Origin: UBA1479 sp002706405
GTDB lineage: Bacteria > Pseudomonadota > Alphaproteobacteria > Rhodospirillales > Casp-alpha2
NCBI GenBank assembly: GCA_963972255.1
Contig: CAXATO010000001.1
Span: 124,001-188,000, forward strand
DNA: 64,000 nucleotides
Reading direction: 5' to 3'
How positions within the stretch are numbered: position 1 is the first letter of the stretch; every line of letters starts with the position of its first letter. The notes beneath the pieces were generated by a model. It did no database searches and was not told the origin of the DNA. It worked only from the letters and a program-made list of their open reading frames with translations. Both the position numbers and the translations under genes were made by a program. Below are positions 33,618 to 42,154 of this stretch, piece by piece.

Positions 33618-34505
33618 ATGACCAAGATCAACATTCAGTTCTCCCGGTTTTCGGCCTTCTACACGCCGCTGATTGCGACCATGGCCGGCGGCTTTCTGAC
33701 GGAGGAAGGGCTGGACTATGAATGGTCCAAGGCGGCGAACAACGACGCGGCGTTACAGAACTTGGCCGACGGCACGGTCGATGTCGCCCAGTCGGCGGTC
33801 GGGGTCAGCCTGATCCAGTTGGCCCGCGGCGACCAGCCGGCGGCCCGGCACTTCGCCCAAATCAACGAACTGGACGGCTTCTTTCTTGCCGGCCGCCATG
33901 TCGACCCCAATTTCCAATGGGCGCAGCTCGAGGGCTCGGACGTGCTGGTCGATCACGGGCTGCAGCCCATGGCGATGTTCAAGTATGCCTGCATGAAGGC
34001 GGGCATCGATTTCGACAAGCTGAACGTGATCGACGCGGGCGGCGGGGCCGATATGGAAAAGGCCTTCCGCGCCGGGACGGGCGACTATGTCCACCTGCAG
34101 GGCCCGGCGCCGCAGAACATGGAATACGAAGGCGTCGGCTACCCCGTGGCCGAGGTCGGCAAACCCATCGGGCCTTGCGCGTTCTCGTCCCTTGCCGCCA
34201 TGCCCGCATGGCTGGCGACGGACGCGGCCAAGGCCTTCACCCGCGCGTATACGAAAACACGGGTCTGGATCAATGAGGTCCCAGCCGACGAGGTTGCCCG
34301 CAAGGTGGCCGAATTCTTCCCTGAAACCCATGCCTCGGTTCTGGCCGAATGCATCGCGGCCTACCAGGGGCTCGGCAACTGGGTGCCGCGGGTCGATATC
34401 ACCGAAGCTTCGCTTGCGGTCGCCCAGGACGTGTTCCAGTTTGCCGGGCACATCAAGGGGCCTTATCCCTATGATGTTCTTTGTGCCCATCCTCCCGCCG
34501 TTTGA
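33618..34505 (+). CDS. NMT1/THI5-like (SsuA-type) substrate-binding protein without signal peptide
   Basis: 295 residues with a periplasmic-binding-protein type II fold as in SsuA/ThiY/THI5: the opening strand followed by FYTPLIATMAGGFLTEEGLDYEW, NLADGTVDVAQSAVGVSL and a domain crossover near residue 95. The protein starts MTKINIQFSR, with no signal peptide or lipobox, and no ABC permease or ATPase is next to it. So it may be a cytoplasmic binding or catalytic member (like yeast THI5, which makes a pyrimidine) rather than a transporter part. An MFS gene follows after 22 bases. Confidence 0.75.
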   Translation: MTKINIQFSRFSAFYTPLIATMAGGFLTEEGLDYEWSKAANNDAALQNLADGTVDVAQSAVGVSLIQLARGDQPAARHFAQINELDGFFLAGRHVDPNFQWAQLEGSDVLVDHGLQPMAMFKYACMKAGIDFDKLNVIDAGGGADMEKAFRAGTGDYVHLQGPAPQNMEYEGVGYPVAEVGKPIGPCAFSSLAAMPAWLATDAAKAFTRAYTKTRVWINEVPADEVARKVAEFFPETHASVLAECIAAYQGLGNWVPRVDITEASLAVAQDVFQFAGHIKGPYPYDVLCAHPPAV

Positions 34506-34527
34506 CTCTAGAATTGCCCACCCGCCC

Positions 34528-35772
34528 ATGCCCAACACTTCAGATCTGAGCGGCGCGCCGCCCCCGCCGGCGCCCGATACAAGCGGCGCCAATCCATGGA
34601 AGACTCGTCTGCCCATCCTGGTCGGCGCCCATGCGGTCGGAACCTCCAATTGCGTCGCCGTGCTGTCGATGGCGCCCGTGATCTCGGCTGCCTTTGGCCT
34701 GACGGCGACCCAGTTCGGTATCTTCATTTCCTGCTACTACGCGGGACAGGCGATCTTTTCCGTACCCGCCGGCGGCTTTACCGACCGGCTGGGCGTGGGA
34801 TGGAGCCTCGTCATCGGCCACGCCATCATGGCGCTGGCGGCGGTATTGATCAGTCAGGCGCCGACTGTCGACGTTTGTATGGTCGCGGCTTTCTTCATGG
34901 GCGCCGGCTACTCCATGCTGAACCCGTCGACCGCCAAGGGCGTGTTCGAATGGTTCCCGGCCCATCGTCGGGGGGCGGCCATGGGCATCAAGCAGGTCGG
35001 CGTGCCCATCGGCGGGCTGGTCGGTGCTGCCTGCGGCTTTCTTGCGGCCAGTTATGATTGGCAGATGCTGATGCTGGGCGTGGCCGGGATCATCATCTTG
35101 AACGGCATGGCCTGCCTGACCCTGGTGCCCGTATCGACCAAGGGCGGGGGGGCGCGCAAGAACATCACCGCCGTGGTCAAGGATGGGCGGGTGAACGCTT
35201 TTGCCATCGGCGGCGGCGTCATCAACATGGGGCAGACCAATTTCTTCGCCTTCCTGACCCTGTTCCTGGCCGAAGCCGCGCGCATGGGACAGCAGACCGT
35301 CTCCACCGCGATGGCCGTGGCCCAGGCGTCGAGCGCCGTTGGGCGCATGGGATGGGGGGCGATTTCCGACAAGGCCTTCGGCGGCCGGCGTATCGTCACC
35401 ATGACAGTGATCTGCGCGGCGGCCGTCGGGTTTTTTGTCATGATGCCCCTGGTGACCGAATCCTGGGGCATGGTCATGGGGTTTGGACTGGCCTTATGCC
35501 TGGGCCTGACCATTGCGTCCTTCCCGCCGGTGGCCCAGGCCATCCAGGTGGAAATGGTTGATCCGCATCTGGCGGGCTCCGCCGTCGGCTACAACATGCT
35601 GTGGACGCATGGTTGTGCGACCCTGGCGCCGATCATGTTCGGCTATGCCGTCGATCATTTCGGGGGGTTTTCCAGCGGTTGGCTGGTCACGGCGGGCTGT
35701 GTCGCGGCCGGCACGCTGGTCATCTATATGATGGTAAGGTCGGGGCCGCGTCGGCGGACCTATGGGCGCTGA
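34528..35772 (+). CDS. MFS transporter of the catabolic unit
   Basis: 414 residues and about 12 hydrophobic segments. The MFS loop motif appears after helix 2 (GGFTDRLGVGW), and GIKQVGVPIGGLVG in helix 5 is typical of the NarK/CynX/organic-anion branch. A Pro/Ala-rich cytoplasmic N-terminus of about 25 residues precedes the first helix. It probably takes up the substrate processed by the preceding RidA, phosphodiesterase-like and THI5-like proteins, all co-directional with gaps under 50 bases. Start ATG at 34528; it lacks a strong ribosome site. Confidence 0.82.
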   Translation: MPNTSDLSGAPPPPAPDTSGANPWKTRLPILVGAHAVGTSNCVAVLSMAPVISAAFGLTATQFGIFISCYYAGQAIFSVPAGGFTDRLGVGWSLVIGHAIMALAAVLISQAPTVDVCMVAAFFMGAGYSMLNPSTAKGVFEWFPAHRRGAAMGIKQVGVPIGGLVGAACGFLAASYDWQMLMLGVAGIIILNGMACLTLVPVSTKGGGARKNITAVVKDGRVNAFAIGGGVINMGQTNFFAFLTLFLAEAARMGQQTVSTAMAVAQASSAVGRMGWGAISDKAFGGRRIVTMTVICAAAVGFFVMMPLVTESWGMVMGFGLALCLGLTIASFPPVAQAIQVEMVDPHLAGSAVGYNMLWTHGCATLAPIMFGYAVDHFGGFSSGWLVTAGCVAAGTLVIYMMVRSGPRRRTYGR

Positions 35773-35795
35773 AGGCGCGGCGTATTAGGAACCGG

Positions 35796-36218
35796 TCACT
35801 GCGTTTCGAAGAACCGTTTCCATTTTTCGTTTTCGGTCTGCCAGTCGGAATAGGAAATGACGTGGGTGACCGTTTCGCCGTCGTTCGACATGGGCAGGCG
35901 CAGGCATTCCTGAAACCGGGATGGCTGATCGGTTCGCGGCCGCAGGTCATGGACGAAGGCAATGGCCCGGCGTTCCGCGACGACCATGCGGTATTCCCGG
36001 TCGATCGCACGGCCGTGTTCTTCGGGTAAATGGTCCAAAGGGGAGCGGCCCGTGTAGTCGAACCCCTTCACGTCGGCAAGCCCCGTGCCCCAGAAGCGGT
36101 ACTTGAATTTTTGCGGGTTCTCGATGACTTCGACGACGGTGAAGTAGGGAACGGCAGCCGCCGGATACTTCAGAATATCGGCAACGGCCCAGGAGGGGGC
36201 GAACGCGTCTTTCTTCAA
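35796..36218 (-). CDS. PAS-like domain protein, 5' end uncertain
   Basis: 140 residues from a TTG at 36218, ending at TAA 24 bases from the convergent MFS gene. The sequence KFKYRFWGTGLADVKGFDYTGRSPLDHLP matches the small PAS-type proteins (PAS_5-like) common in Rhodospirillales. The same frame stays open upstream to about 36400 and reads sensibly just before the TTG (GGPLFQPVLQVWNEL), so the real protein is probably longer. However, no ATG lies in this frame there. A neighbouring frame offers an ATG at 36385 (MVLAVSYFNVFQNSG), so a one-base frameshift near 36320 is possible. Sensor function unknown. Confidence 0.55.
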   Translation of the reverse strand: MKKDAFAPSWAVADILKYPAAAVPYFTVVEVIENPQKFKYRFWGTGLADVKGFDYTGRSPLDHLPEEHGRAIDREYRMVVAERRAIAFVHDLRPRTDQPSRFQECLRLPMSNDGETVTHVISYSDWQTENEKWKRFFETQ

Positions 36219-36447
36219 TTCATTCCAAACCTGCAGAACCGGTTGAAACAGCGGGCCACCCAGGTCGGATGCCGCAAGCTGATGATGAACGAGCTTATAG
36301 GTCGGCGTTGGATTTCGAATGTCGCACCTCTTTCTTCGGCCCCCGAATTCTGGAACACGTTGAAATAAGACACCGCAAGGACCATGCCAAGTTTTGAGTC
36401 ATTGTCGTCGCTCGGGGGGTAAAATTTTCATTTGGTGGACAAAAGAA

Positions 36448-36471
36448 AAGGCCCGGAAATCCGGGCCTTTC
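36448..36471 (-). terminator. Intrinsic terminator after the chemoreceptor gene
   Basis: AAAGGCCCGGA-AA-TCCGGGCCTTT. On the minus strand the stem is followed by TTCTTTTGT, 22 bases past the chemoreceptor stop at 36494. A classic rho-independent layout. Confidence 0.75.
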
Positions 36472-36493
36472 CCATTTCAATAATGGTTTTGTT

Positions 36494-38182
36494 CTAAGCG
36501 GCCCGGACATCGGTCAGGAACCGCTCCACGACGACGCGGAGGTTCGCCGCCTTTTCGCTGAGATCGCGGGACACGCCGAGCACTTTCTCCGACGCCTGGC
36601 CCGTATCGTTGGCGGCGTCGTTGACCGACACGATCGTCGATGTCATTTCCTGCGTGCCCAGGGCGGCCTCTTCGACATTGCGGGCAATCTCCTGGGTCGC
36701 CGCCTGTTGTTCCTCGATTGCGGCGGCGATGCCGGTGGCGATGTCATGGATTTCCGAGATCACGGTGGTGATTCCTTCCGTTGCCGTGACCGCCTGTTGC
36801 GTCGAGTTCTGGATGCCGCCGATCTGTTGGGCGATTTCATCGGTCGCCCGGGCGGTTTGATTGGCCAGATTCTTGACCTCGCTGGCGACCACGGCAAATC
36901 CCTTGCCGGCTTCGCCGGCGCGAGCCGCTTCGATCGTCGCGTTCAAGGCCAGGAGATTGGTCTTTTCCGCGATGTCGGTGATGAGGGCCAGAACCTCGCC
37001 GATGCGCTGTGCCGAGGCGGCAAGTTCGGAGACCGTTTCGCGGGTTGCCTGGGTTCGGTCGACGGCATCACGCGTGATCTGACTGGACCGCGAGACCTGT
37101 CGGCTGATCTCCTGGATCGAACTGGTCAGCTGTTCGGTCGCGCTGGCGACGGTGGTGACGTTGCTTGCCGTCTGTTCCGATGCCAAGGCAACGGTTCCCG
37201 CCTGATGAGCCGTATTCTCGGCGGTCGTCGACATCGCCTGGGCCGTATGCTCCATATCGGCTGTCGAATTGGTGACGACGGCCAGAACTTCCGAAACGGA
37301 TGCATCGAAATCGCGGGTCAACTGGTCGACACGCTGGGTGCGTTGTTCGCGCGCCTGCTGTTCGCGGCGTTGCGCCTCGGCCAAATGGTCGGCCTTGACC
37401 ATGGCATCCTTGAACACCTGAACGGCGACAGCCATACGGCCGATCTCGTCGCCGCGGTCGGTTGCCGGTACGGGTTTGGTCATGTCACCGGCGGCCAATA
37501 CCCCCATGAATTCGGTCATCGCGCCGATCGGGCGGGTGATCGAGCGGGACACCATCAAGATAAGGCCGGTCATGAGAGCGATCACAACGGCGCCCGCGAG
37601 CCCCAGGGTCATCACCTGCTGGTGAAAGGCGGCCTCGACGTCGTCAACATAGACCCCGGAACCGATAATCCATCCCCAGGGCTTAAACCCGGTGACGAAG
37701 GAAATCTTTGCCACCGGTTCCTCGAAGCCAGGCTTCGGCCAATGGTAGTGGACCGTGCCGCGGTCTTTGGATTTCACGACATCGATCATGTCGCGGAACA
37801 GGGCAACACCGTGCGGGTCCTTGAAGTCGACCAGGTTCTTGCCGTCGAGCTTCGGATTGATGGGATGCATCAGCATCACGCCGGCCATGTCGTTGATCCA
37901 GAAATACTCGTCGCCGCCGTAGCGCAGTTTCTTGATTTCGGCCATGGCGCCGGCTCGGGCCTCTGCATCGGTCAGGTCGCCGTTTCTGCTGCGTTCCTCG
38001 AAGCTTTGCGCGATGCCGTTTGCCAATTCGACGGCGTGCTGGATGTCTTGAGCGCGGGATTCGTAGAGTTTTTCACGGAACTCGATCAGGTTGAAGGCGA
38101 ACAAAGCGACCGAGCCGGCGATGAGCAGGGGGATGATTAAGGCAAGCTTGGCGCTGATCGTGAGGTTGGTTAGGCGGGCCAT
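36494..38182 (-). CDS. Methyl-accepting chemotaxis protein with Cache sensor
   Basis: 562 residues. Membrane segments at about 10-30 and 190-215 flank a periplasmic single Cache domain (KKLRYGGDEYFWINDMAGVMLMHPINPKLDGKN in part, near 85-120, and GWIIGSGVYVDDVE near 170). A HAMP domain follows (SRSITRPIGAM), then the long signalling coiled coil with the hairpin tip EAARAGEAGKGFAVVASEV. Cache_2 receptors of this sort sense small organic acids. It will pass signals to CheA/CheW, which are not in the window. Expression ends at the strong terminator downstream. Confidence 0.9.
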   Translation of the reverse strand: MARLTNLTISAKLALIIPLLIAGSVALFAFNLIEFREKLYESRAQDIQHAVELANGIAQSFEERSRNGDLTDAEARAGAMAEIKKLRYGGDEYFWINDMAGVMLMHPINPKLDGKNLVDFKDPHGVALFRDMIDVVKSKDRGTVHYHWPKPGFEEPVAKISFVTGFKPWGWIIGSGVYVDDVEAAFHQQVMTLGLAGAVVIALMTGLILMVSRSITRPIGAMTEFMGVLAAGDMTKPVPATDRGDEIGRMAVAVQVFKDAMVKADHLAEAQRREQQAREQRTQRVDQLTRDFDASVSEVLAVVTNSTADMEHTAQAMSTTAENTAHQAGTVALASEQTASNVTTVASATEQLTSSIQEISRQVSRSSQITRDAVDRTQATRETVSELAASAQRIGEVLALITDIAEKTNLLALNATIEAARAGEAGKGFAVVASEVKNLANQTARATDEIAQQIGGIQNSTQQAVTATEGITTVISEIHDIATGIAAAIEEQQAATQEIARNVEEAALGTQEMTSTIVSVNDAANDTGQASEKVLGVSRDLSEKAANLRVVVERFLTDVRAA

Positions 38183-38394
38183 GTTGTTGTCTCCGGTGTT
38201 TTTTTATGGCGCCGATCACGGCGAAGCCAGGTGAGTCGGTCTTGAAGGGGGAGTTTGCGTTGCTTGTTTGATACGGGGGAATGTGCCGCAGAATATTCGA
38301 GATTATGTTGCGTTGCACAAAAATTTATTCACAGATGCGTCATCCACGTGTCGGTCCGGACAATGCGTCCTTTTCGGAGGGGCGCATGGATCAC

Positions 38395-38424
38395 AAAAAA
38401 GCCCGCCGAAACGGCGGGCTTTTG
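38395..38424 (-). terminator. Intrinsic terminator after the ABM gene
   Basis: AAGCCCGCCG-AAA-CGGCGGGCTT. On the minus strand it is followed by TTTTGTGA, 22 bases past the monooxygenase stop at 38447. Confidence 0.78.
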
Positions 38425-38446
38425 ATTGGCGGTCTGTTGCTTGGCG

Positions 38447-38743
38447 TCAGATATGAACGGTCGTCATCTCGATGTGACGGTCGGCGATCAAGTCGGCGCC
38501 GGCGTCGCGGAACTTGATGTAGTGGGGTTCCTGGCGATGGGAATCGAGCGCCGCCTCGTTGGTATAAACCTCATAAAAGAAGAAGGTGTCGGGATCGTCC
38601 TTGGACGTCATGACCCGGAATTCGTGGCAATTGGGCTCATCCCGCATGGCGGCGACGGCGTTCTCCATGATGATCGGCATGAAGTCCTTGCCCTTGCCGG
38701 GCTTGCATTTGATGGTGACGATGATGGCGAATTTCGGGGCCAT
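38447..38743 (-). CDS. Antibiotic biosynthesis monooxygenase (ABM) domain protein
   Basis: 98 residues from the ATG at 38743. The ferredoxin-like ABM fold is shown by FAIIVTIKCKPGKG, the conserved NCHEFRVM and TFFFYEVYTNEAALDSHRQEPHY. Members such as YgiN act as quinol monooxygenases or as small haem- or cofactor-free oxygenases. It diverges from rraA, and a TTGTGTACAA-like site lies between, so both may belong to the same catabolic regulon. GGAGG lies about 12 bases before the ATG, a rather long spacing. A clear terminator follows. Confidence 0.83.
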   Translation of the reverse strand: MAPKFAIIVTIKCKPGKGKDFMPIIMENAVAAMRDEPNCHEFRVMTSKDDPDTFFFYEVYTNEAALDSHRQEPHYIKFRDAGADLIADRHIEMTTVHI

Positions 38744-38812
38744 GGTGGGGGGATCCTCCCTTGAGATGTTGTTTGATAAATTAGATGGGCACCGCCCATT
38801 AGTGGGTGACAG

Positions 38813-38824
38813 ATTGTGTACAAT
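38813..38824. promoter_or_regulatory. TTGTATACAA-type operator between ABM and rraA
   Basis: ATTGTGTACAAT, one mismatch from the perfect 12-base palindrome seen at 28554. It lies 70 bases upstream of the ABM start and 78 bases upstream of the rraA start, in their shared promoter region. Confidence 0.55.
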
Positions 38825-38901
38825 TTCCCAATATGCGCGGCGTAACACAAGACATAAGCACACCAACAACAATAACCATTCCACCCGGAGGACACCCAAG
38901 C

Positions 38902-39390
38902 ATGAGCGACAAGCCGCTCTATACGGCGGACCTGTGCGACGACCATCCGGACGTCCGCGTCTGTCAGTTGACGTTCATTGATTTCGCCAAGCGCAGTCAT
39001 TTCCACGGCCAGATCACGACCTTTTCCACCTTTGAGGACAACCAGGGTATCCGCGAGATCCTGGCCGAAGGCGGCAAAGGCCGGGTGCTGGTGGTCGACG
39101 GCCGGGCATCGCGCCGCCGTGCCCTGACCGGCGGCAACATCGCCGCCGAGGCCGAGCAGCATGGCTGGGAAGGGCTGGTCTACAACGGCTGCATCCGCGA
39201 CCAGCATGAGTTCGTTGATCTGGACCTGGGCGTCAAAGCCATCGCCACGACCCCCATGCGCCCGCGCGTCGACGGTATCGGCCTGCGCGACGTGGACCTG
39301 AATTTCGGCGGCATCGTCATTCGCCCCGGAGAATTCCTCTACGCCGATAAGGACGGCGTTATCGTATCGGAGAAGAAACTACATGACTGA
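38902..39390 (+). CDS. rraA: RraA-family protein (RNase E regulator type)
   Basis: 162 residues, close in size and sequence to E. coli RraA. Shared segments are TADLCDDHPD at the start, FHGQITTFSTFEDN, GKGRVLVVDGRASRRRAL, WEGLVYNGCIRD and the final LYADKDGVIVSE. RraA binds RNase E and the degradosome and inhibits RNA cleavage; the broader family includes class II pyruvate aldolases. Position is odd: it overlaps the next gene, an FMN 2-hydroxyacid oxidase, by eight bases and follows a catabolic-type operator, so it may have an aldolase-like or unrelated role here. GGAGGAC precedes the ATG. Confidence 0.83.
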   Translation: MSDKPLYTADLCDDHPDVRVCQLTFIDFAKRSHFHGQITTFSTFEDNQGIREILAEGGKGRVLVVDGRASRRRALTGGNIAAEAEQHGWEGLVYNGCIRDQHEFVDLDLGVKAIATTPMRPRVDGIGLRDVDLNFGGIVIRPGEFLYADKDGVIVSEKKLHD

Positions 39391-40489
39391 CCAATCGAAA
39401 GAACTGCCGGACGACGTCATCGAGAAATTCCAGGTGATGCATGAATTCGCCAAGGCAGCGAAGAACAATCTGAACAAGAACATCTTCGACTATGTGTTCG
39501 GCGGCGCCGAAACCGAAACCACGGTCAAGCGCAACCGCATGGCCATCGAAACCTATGCCCTGCGTCCGCGCGTCATGCGTGACGTGTCGAAAATGGATGC
39601 GGGCAAGGATCTGTTCGGCATGCGCTTGAAGCTGCCGGTTTGCCTGGCGCCCATCGGGTCGCTGCAGCAGATCTCGGCCGGCGGCGGTGCCTCGGCGGCC
39701 AAGGCCGCCGGGCGGTTCGGCTGCGCCCACATGCTGTCCAGCGTGTGCGAGCCGGGCATGGATTCCGTGGCCGAGGCGGCACCCGATGCCTGCCGCGTGT
39801 TTCAGCTCTATGTGCGGGGCGACGAAGACTGGGTCGACGACAAGGTTCGCCAGGCGCAGGACCTGGGCTACAAGGCCTTCGCCGTGACCATCGACCTGGA
39901 TGCCTATTCCCGCCGGGAACGCGATCTGTCCAAGCGCTTCGTCACCGCCGGTCGCCAGTCCGCCGTCGGCGAGACCAATCAGGCCCGGTTCAACTGGTCC
40001 GACGTCGACCGGATCAAGAAAATCTGCAAGATCCCGTTCATCCTGAAGGGTATCGCCACGGCCGAGGATTCCAAGCTCGCGGTCGAGCATGGGGTCGATG
40101 TTGTCTATGTCTCCAACCATGGTGGGCGGCAGCTCGACCACGGGCGCGGCTCCCTCGACGTGCTGCCGGAATGCGTCGATGCCGTGGCCGGCAAGGCCAA
40201 GGTTTGGGTCGACGGCGGTTTCATGCGCGGCACGGACGTGGTCAAGGCGATGGCGCTGGGGGCCGACATGGTCGGCCTCGGTCGCCTGCAGGCTCTGGCC
40301 CTGGCGGCAGGCGGCGAGGACGCCCTGGTCCGCATGCTGGAGATTCTGGAGCAGGAAGTGAAGATCGCGCTGATGCTGTCCGGCGTTACCGGCTATGACG
40401 AACTTGGGCCGGAATACGTGCACAAGGAATATCCGGCCTATCCGCCGCACCAGTTCTCGGCCTTCCCGTTGCTGGAAGACGGCTACTAA
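39383..40489 (+). CDS. FMN-dependent alpha-hydroxy-acid oxidase/dehydrogenase
   Basis: 368 residues, a TIM-barrel flavoenzyme of the lactate/glycolate oxidase family that converts a 2-hydroxy acid to the 2-keto acid. Signature features are IFDYVFGGAETE near residue 35, LAPIGSLQQ, the Tyr in FQLYVRG, the catalytic His and Arg in VSNHGGRQLDH and the FMN-phosphate region VDGGFMRGTDVVKAMALGA. Its start lies inside the end of rraA (8-base overlap), so translation is coupled. Electron acceptor (oxygen or the membrane) is unclear. A bidirectional terminator follows. Confidence 0.88.
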   Translation: MTDQSKELPDDVIEKFQVMHEFAKAAKNNLNKNIFDYVFGGAETETTVKRNRMAIETYALRPRVMRDVSKMDAGKDLFGMRLKLPVCLAPIGSLQQISAGGGASAAKAAGRFGCAHMLSSVCEPGMDSVAEAAPDACRVFQLYVRGDEDWVDDKVRQAQDLGYKAFAVTIDLDAYSRRERDLSKRFVTAGRQSAVGETNQARFNWSDVDRIKKICKIPFILKGIATAEDSKLAVEHGVDVVYVSNHGGRQLDHGRGSLDVLPECVDAVAGKAKVWVDGGFMRGTDVVKAMALGADMVGLGRLQALALAAGGEDALVRMLEILEQEVKIALMLSGVTGYDELGPEYVHKEYPAYPPHQFSAFPLLEDGY

Positions 40490-40516
40490 GCCGATAACCG
40501 GCTTCGATCGGACAAA

Positions 40517-40548
40517 AAAGGCCGGCCTCGGGATCGAGGCCGGCCTTT
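40517..40548. terminator. Bidirectional intrinsic terminator
   Basis: AAAGGCCGGCCTCG-GGAT-CGAGGCCGGCCTTT, a perfect 14-base stem. On the minus strand it continues into TTTGTCC, giving six Ts in a row. It serves the hydroxyacid oxidase gene and the convergent dehydrogenase gene. Confidence 0.82.
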
Positions 40549-40582
40549 CTGATTCCGCCGCAGGGGCGGGAAGGGGGCTGAA

Positions 40583-41467
40583 TCAGCCGATCTTCTTTTC
40601 GCCGCCGTCGCGGATGTACTTGTAGACGACGGTGAAGTCGGAGCCCGGCATGTCCTTCTCGCAGCCGTCGAAAATTTTCGAGACCAGCGTGGCGATGGCG
40701 TTGGGCGTGCCGGCCTTGTCCGAATTTTCGCGGAACAGGCGCACGTCCTTGGCCAGCAGCTTGGTGAAGAAGCCGGCGTTGAAGTTCTCCGTCATGATCT
40801 GATTGGGGAACTTGTCGAGGCTGGCCGTGTTCATGCCGGTGGACACGTTGACCACGTCGAGAATCGCCTTCATCTCGACGCCCTGAGACAGGCCGAACAG
40901 CACCGCTTCCGTGGTTGCCGTCGTCGCCGTGGCCGACAGGAAGTTGTTGAGCATCTTCACGACCTGGCCCTGGCCCGGCTTTTCGCCGACGTGGAAGGGG
41001 TTCTTGGCGAAGGCTTTGAACACGTCCATATGAGAATCGAACACGTCCTTGGGCCCCGAACCCATGATCGCGATGGTGCCGGCGATGGCGCCCTTGCGGC
41101 CGCCCGACACGGGAGCATCGATATAAGTGATCTCGGCGTCCGTGAAAATTTTATCGATGTCCTGGGCCGCGGCCAGGCCGATGGTCGATAGGTCGATGAC
41201 GACCGACGTTTTGCGGTCGTTGACCTGGACGATTTCCTTGGCGACCGTCGTGCAGATGGGGCCGTCGGGCAGAGACAGGAACACGGTGTCCGCATTGGCC
41301 AGAACGCCGGCCAGGCTGTCGTGGGCGATGGCCTTTTCATGGGCCCGCTCTTTGGTGCCGGCGGCGTCGAAGACGTGAACGGGCAGGCCGGCCTTGGCGA
41401 TGTTGTCGGCCATGGGGCCGCCCATCTGGCCCAGGCCGATGAAACCGTAGGTGCGTTGTTCAGCCAT
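40583..41467 (-). CDS. 3-hydroxyisobutyrate dehydrogenase-family oxidoreductase
   Basis: 294 residues of the beta-hydroxyacid dehydrogenase family: NAD(P) loop GFIGLGQMGGPMA, substrate segment DAPVSGGRKGAIAGT, the catalytic Lys in GQGQVVKMLNNFL and the helical C-terminal domain. It oxidises or reduces a beta-hydroxy acid or semialdehyde, for example 3-hydroxyisobutyrate or tartronate semialdehyde. It starts three bases after the carboxymuconolactone-decarboxylase-like gene and so is co-transcribed with it, under the TTGTATACAT site at 41930. Exact substrate unknown. Confidence 0.85.
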   Translation of the reverse strand: MAEQRTYGFIGLGQMGGPMADNIAKAGLPVHVFDAAGTKERAHEKAIAHDSLAGVLANADTVFLSLPDGPICTTVAKEIVQVNDRKTSVVIDLSTIGLAAAQDIDKIFTDAEITYIDAPVSGGRKGAIAGTIAIMGSGPKDVFDSHMDVFKAFAKNPFHVGEKPGQGQVVKMLNNFLSATATTATTEAVLFGLSQGVEMKAILDVVNVSTGMNTASLDKFPNQIMTENFNAGFFTKLLAKDVRLFRENSDKAGTPNAIATLVSKIFDGCEKDMPGSDFTVVYKYIRDGGEKKIG

Positions 41468-41470
41468 GGG

Positions 41471-41893
41471 TTAGTCCTCCAGATCGGTTTTGACGTCGAT
41501 CTTGGAAATGTCGATGCCCTGTTCGTTGAACACTTCACGGGCCAGACGGAAGGCTTCGATTCCGGCGGGAATGCCGCAGTAAATAGCGACTTGGGTGCAG
41601 ATTTCACGAAGGTCGGCAACGCTCAGGCCATTGGTGATGGCGCCCCGGAAATGCAGCTTGAACTCATGGGGCCGGTTCAACGCGGCCAGCATGCCCAGGT
41701 TGAGAATCGAGCGGTCGCGCTTGGACAGGATGCCCCGGCCCCAGCTGCCGCCCCAGCAGTATTCGGTGACGAATTCCTGGAAACCTCGATTGAAATCGTC
41801 GGCTGCGCCCATGGACTTATCCACATAGGCATCGCCAAGCACCTCGCGCCGGTACTTCATACCCATGTCACGCATTTTCGTTGAATTGGTCAT
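41471..41893 (-). CDS. Carboxymuconolactone decarboxylase-family protein (PcaC-like)
   Basis: 140 residues of the AhpD/CMD helical fold. ILSKRDRSILNLGMLAAL, FKLHFRGAITNGLS and LREICTQVAIYCGIPAGIEAF are the usual segments. PcaC itself decarboxylates 4-carboxymuconolactone in the beta-ketoadipate pathway and keeps a His where this protein has Gln (TQVAIYCG), so decarboxylase activity is less sure. There is no CxxC, so it is not an AhpD-type disulfide reductase. Start ATG at 41893; the frame extends about 60 codons upstream through the promoter, probably untranslated. Confidence 0.8.
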   Translation of the reverse strand: MTNSTKMRDMGMKYRREVLGDAYVDKSMGAADDFNRGFQEFVTEYCWGGSWGRGILSKRDRSILNLGMLAALNRPHEFKLHFRGAITNGLSVADLREICTQVAIYCGIPAGIEAFRLAREVFNEQGIDISKIDVKTDLED

Positions 41894-41929
41894 TTTGGAT
41901 GGTCTCCATCGGCTGTTGAAATGGTCACT

Positions 41930-41939
41930 TTGTATACAT
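41930..41939. promoter_or_regulatory. TTGTATACAA-type operator before the PcaC-like gene
   Basis: TTGTATACAT, with perfect core TGTATACA, lies 37 bases upstream of the minus-strand PcaC-like start. TTGATGGGGG follows it on the plus strand, much like CTGATGGGGG beside the site at 7839, so the similarity extends beyond the core. Confidence 0.55.
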
Positions 41940-42057
41940 TCTTGATGGGGGTGGCATATAGCAGAACGGTCGCGGGACAAGGCAAATTTTTTGATTCGGG
42001 CAAAAAACGGCGGCGGAAAATCTTCATGTGAAATGTGCAAATTGAGTTGTGAACCCG

Positions 42058-42086
42058 TTGACAACGGCATGGGGGGCTTCTAGGTT
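42058..42086 (+). promoter_or_regulatory. Sigma-70-type promoter of the peptide ABC operon
   Basis: TTGACA at 42058-42063, a 17-base spacer, then TAGGTT at 42081-42086. The -35 is a perfect consensus and the spacing ideal; the -10 is weaker. It lies about 70 bases before the first ATPase gene. Confidence 0.6.
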
Positions 42087-42154
42087 TCCCTCGTAACCCA
42101 GGGAGAAAAATAAGAAACTCCCGCATCCAAAAAACAGTGGGAAGGAAACATTCT

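Noticed and set aside
42137..42154. GTG at 42137 as start of the first ATPase gene
   Set aside because: GGAAGG lies between it and the GTG at 42155, placing the ribosome site for the later start.
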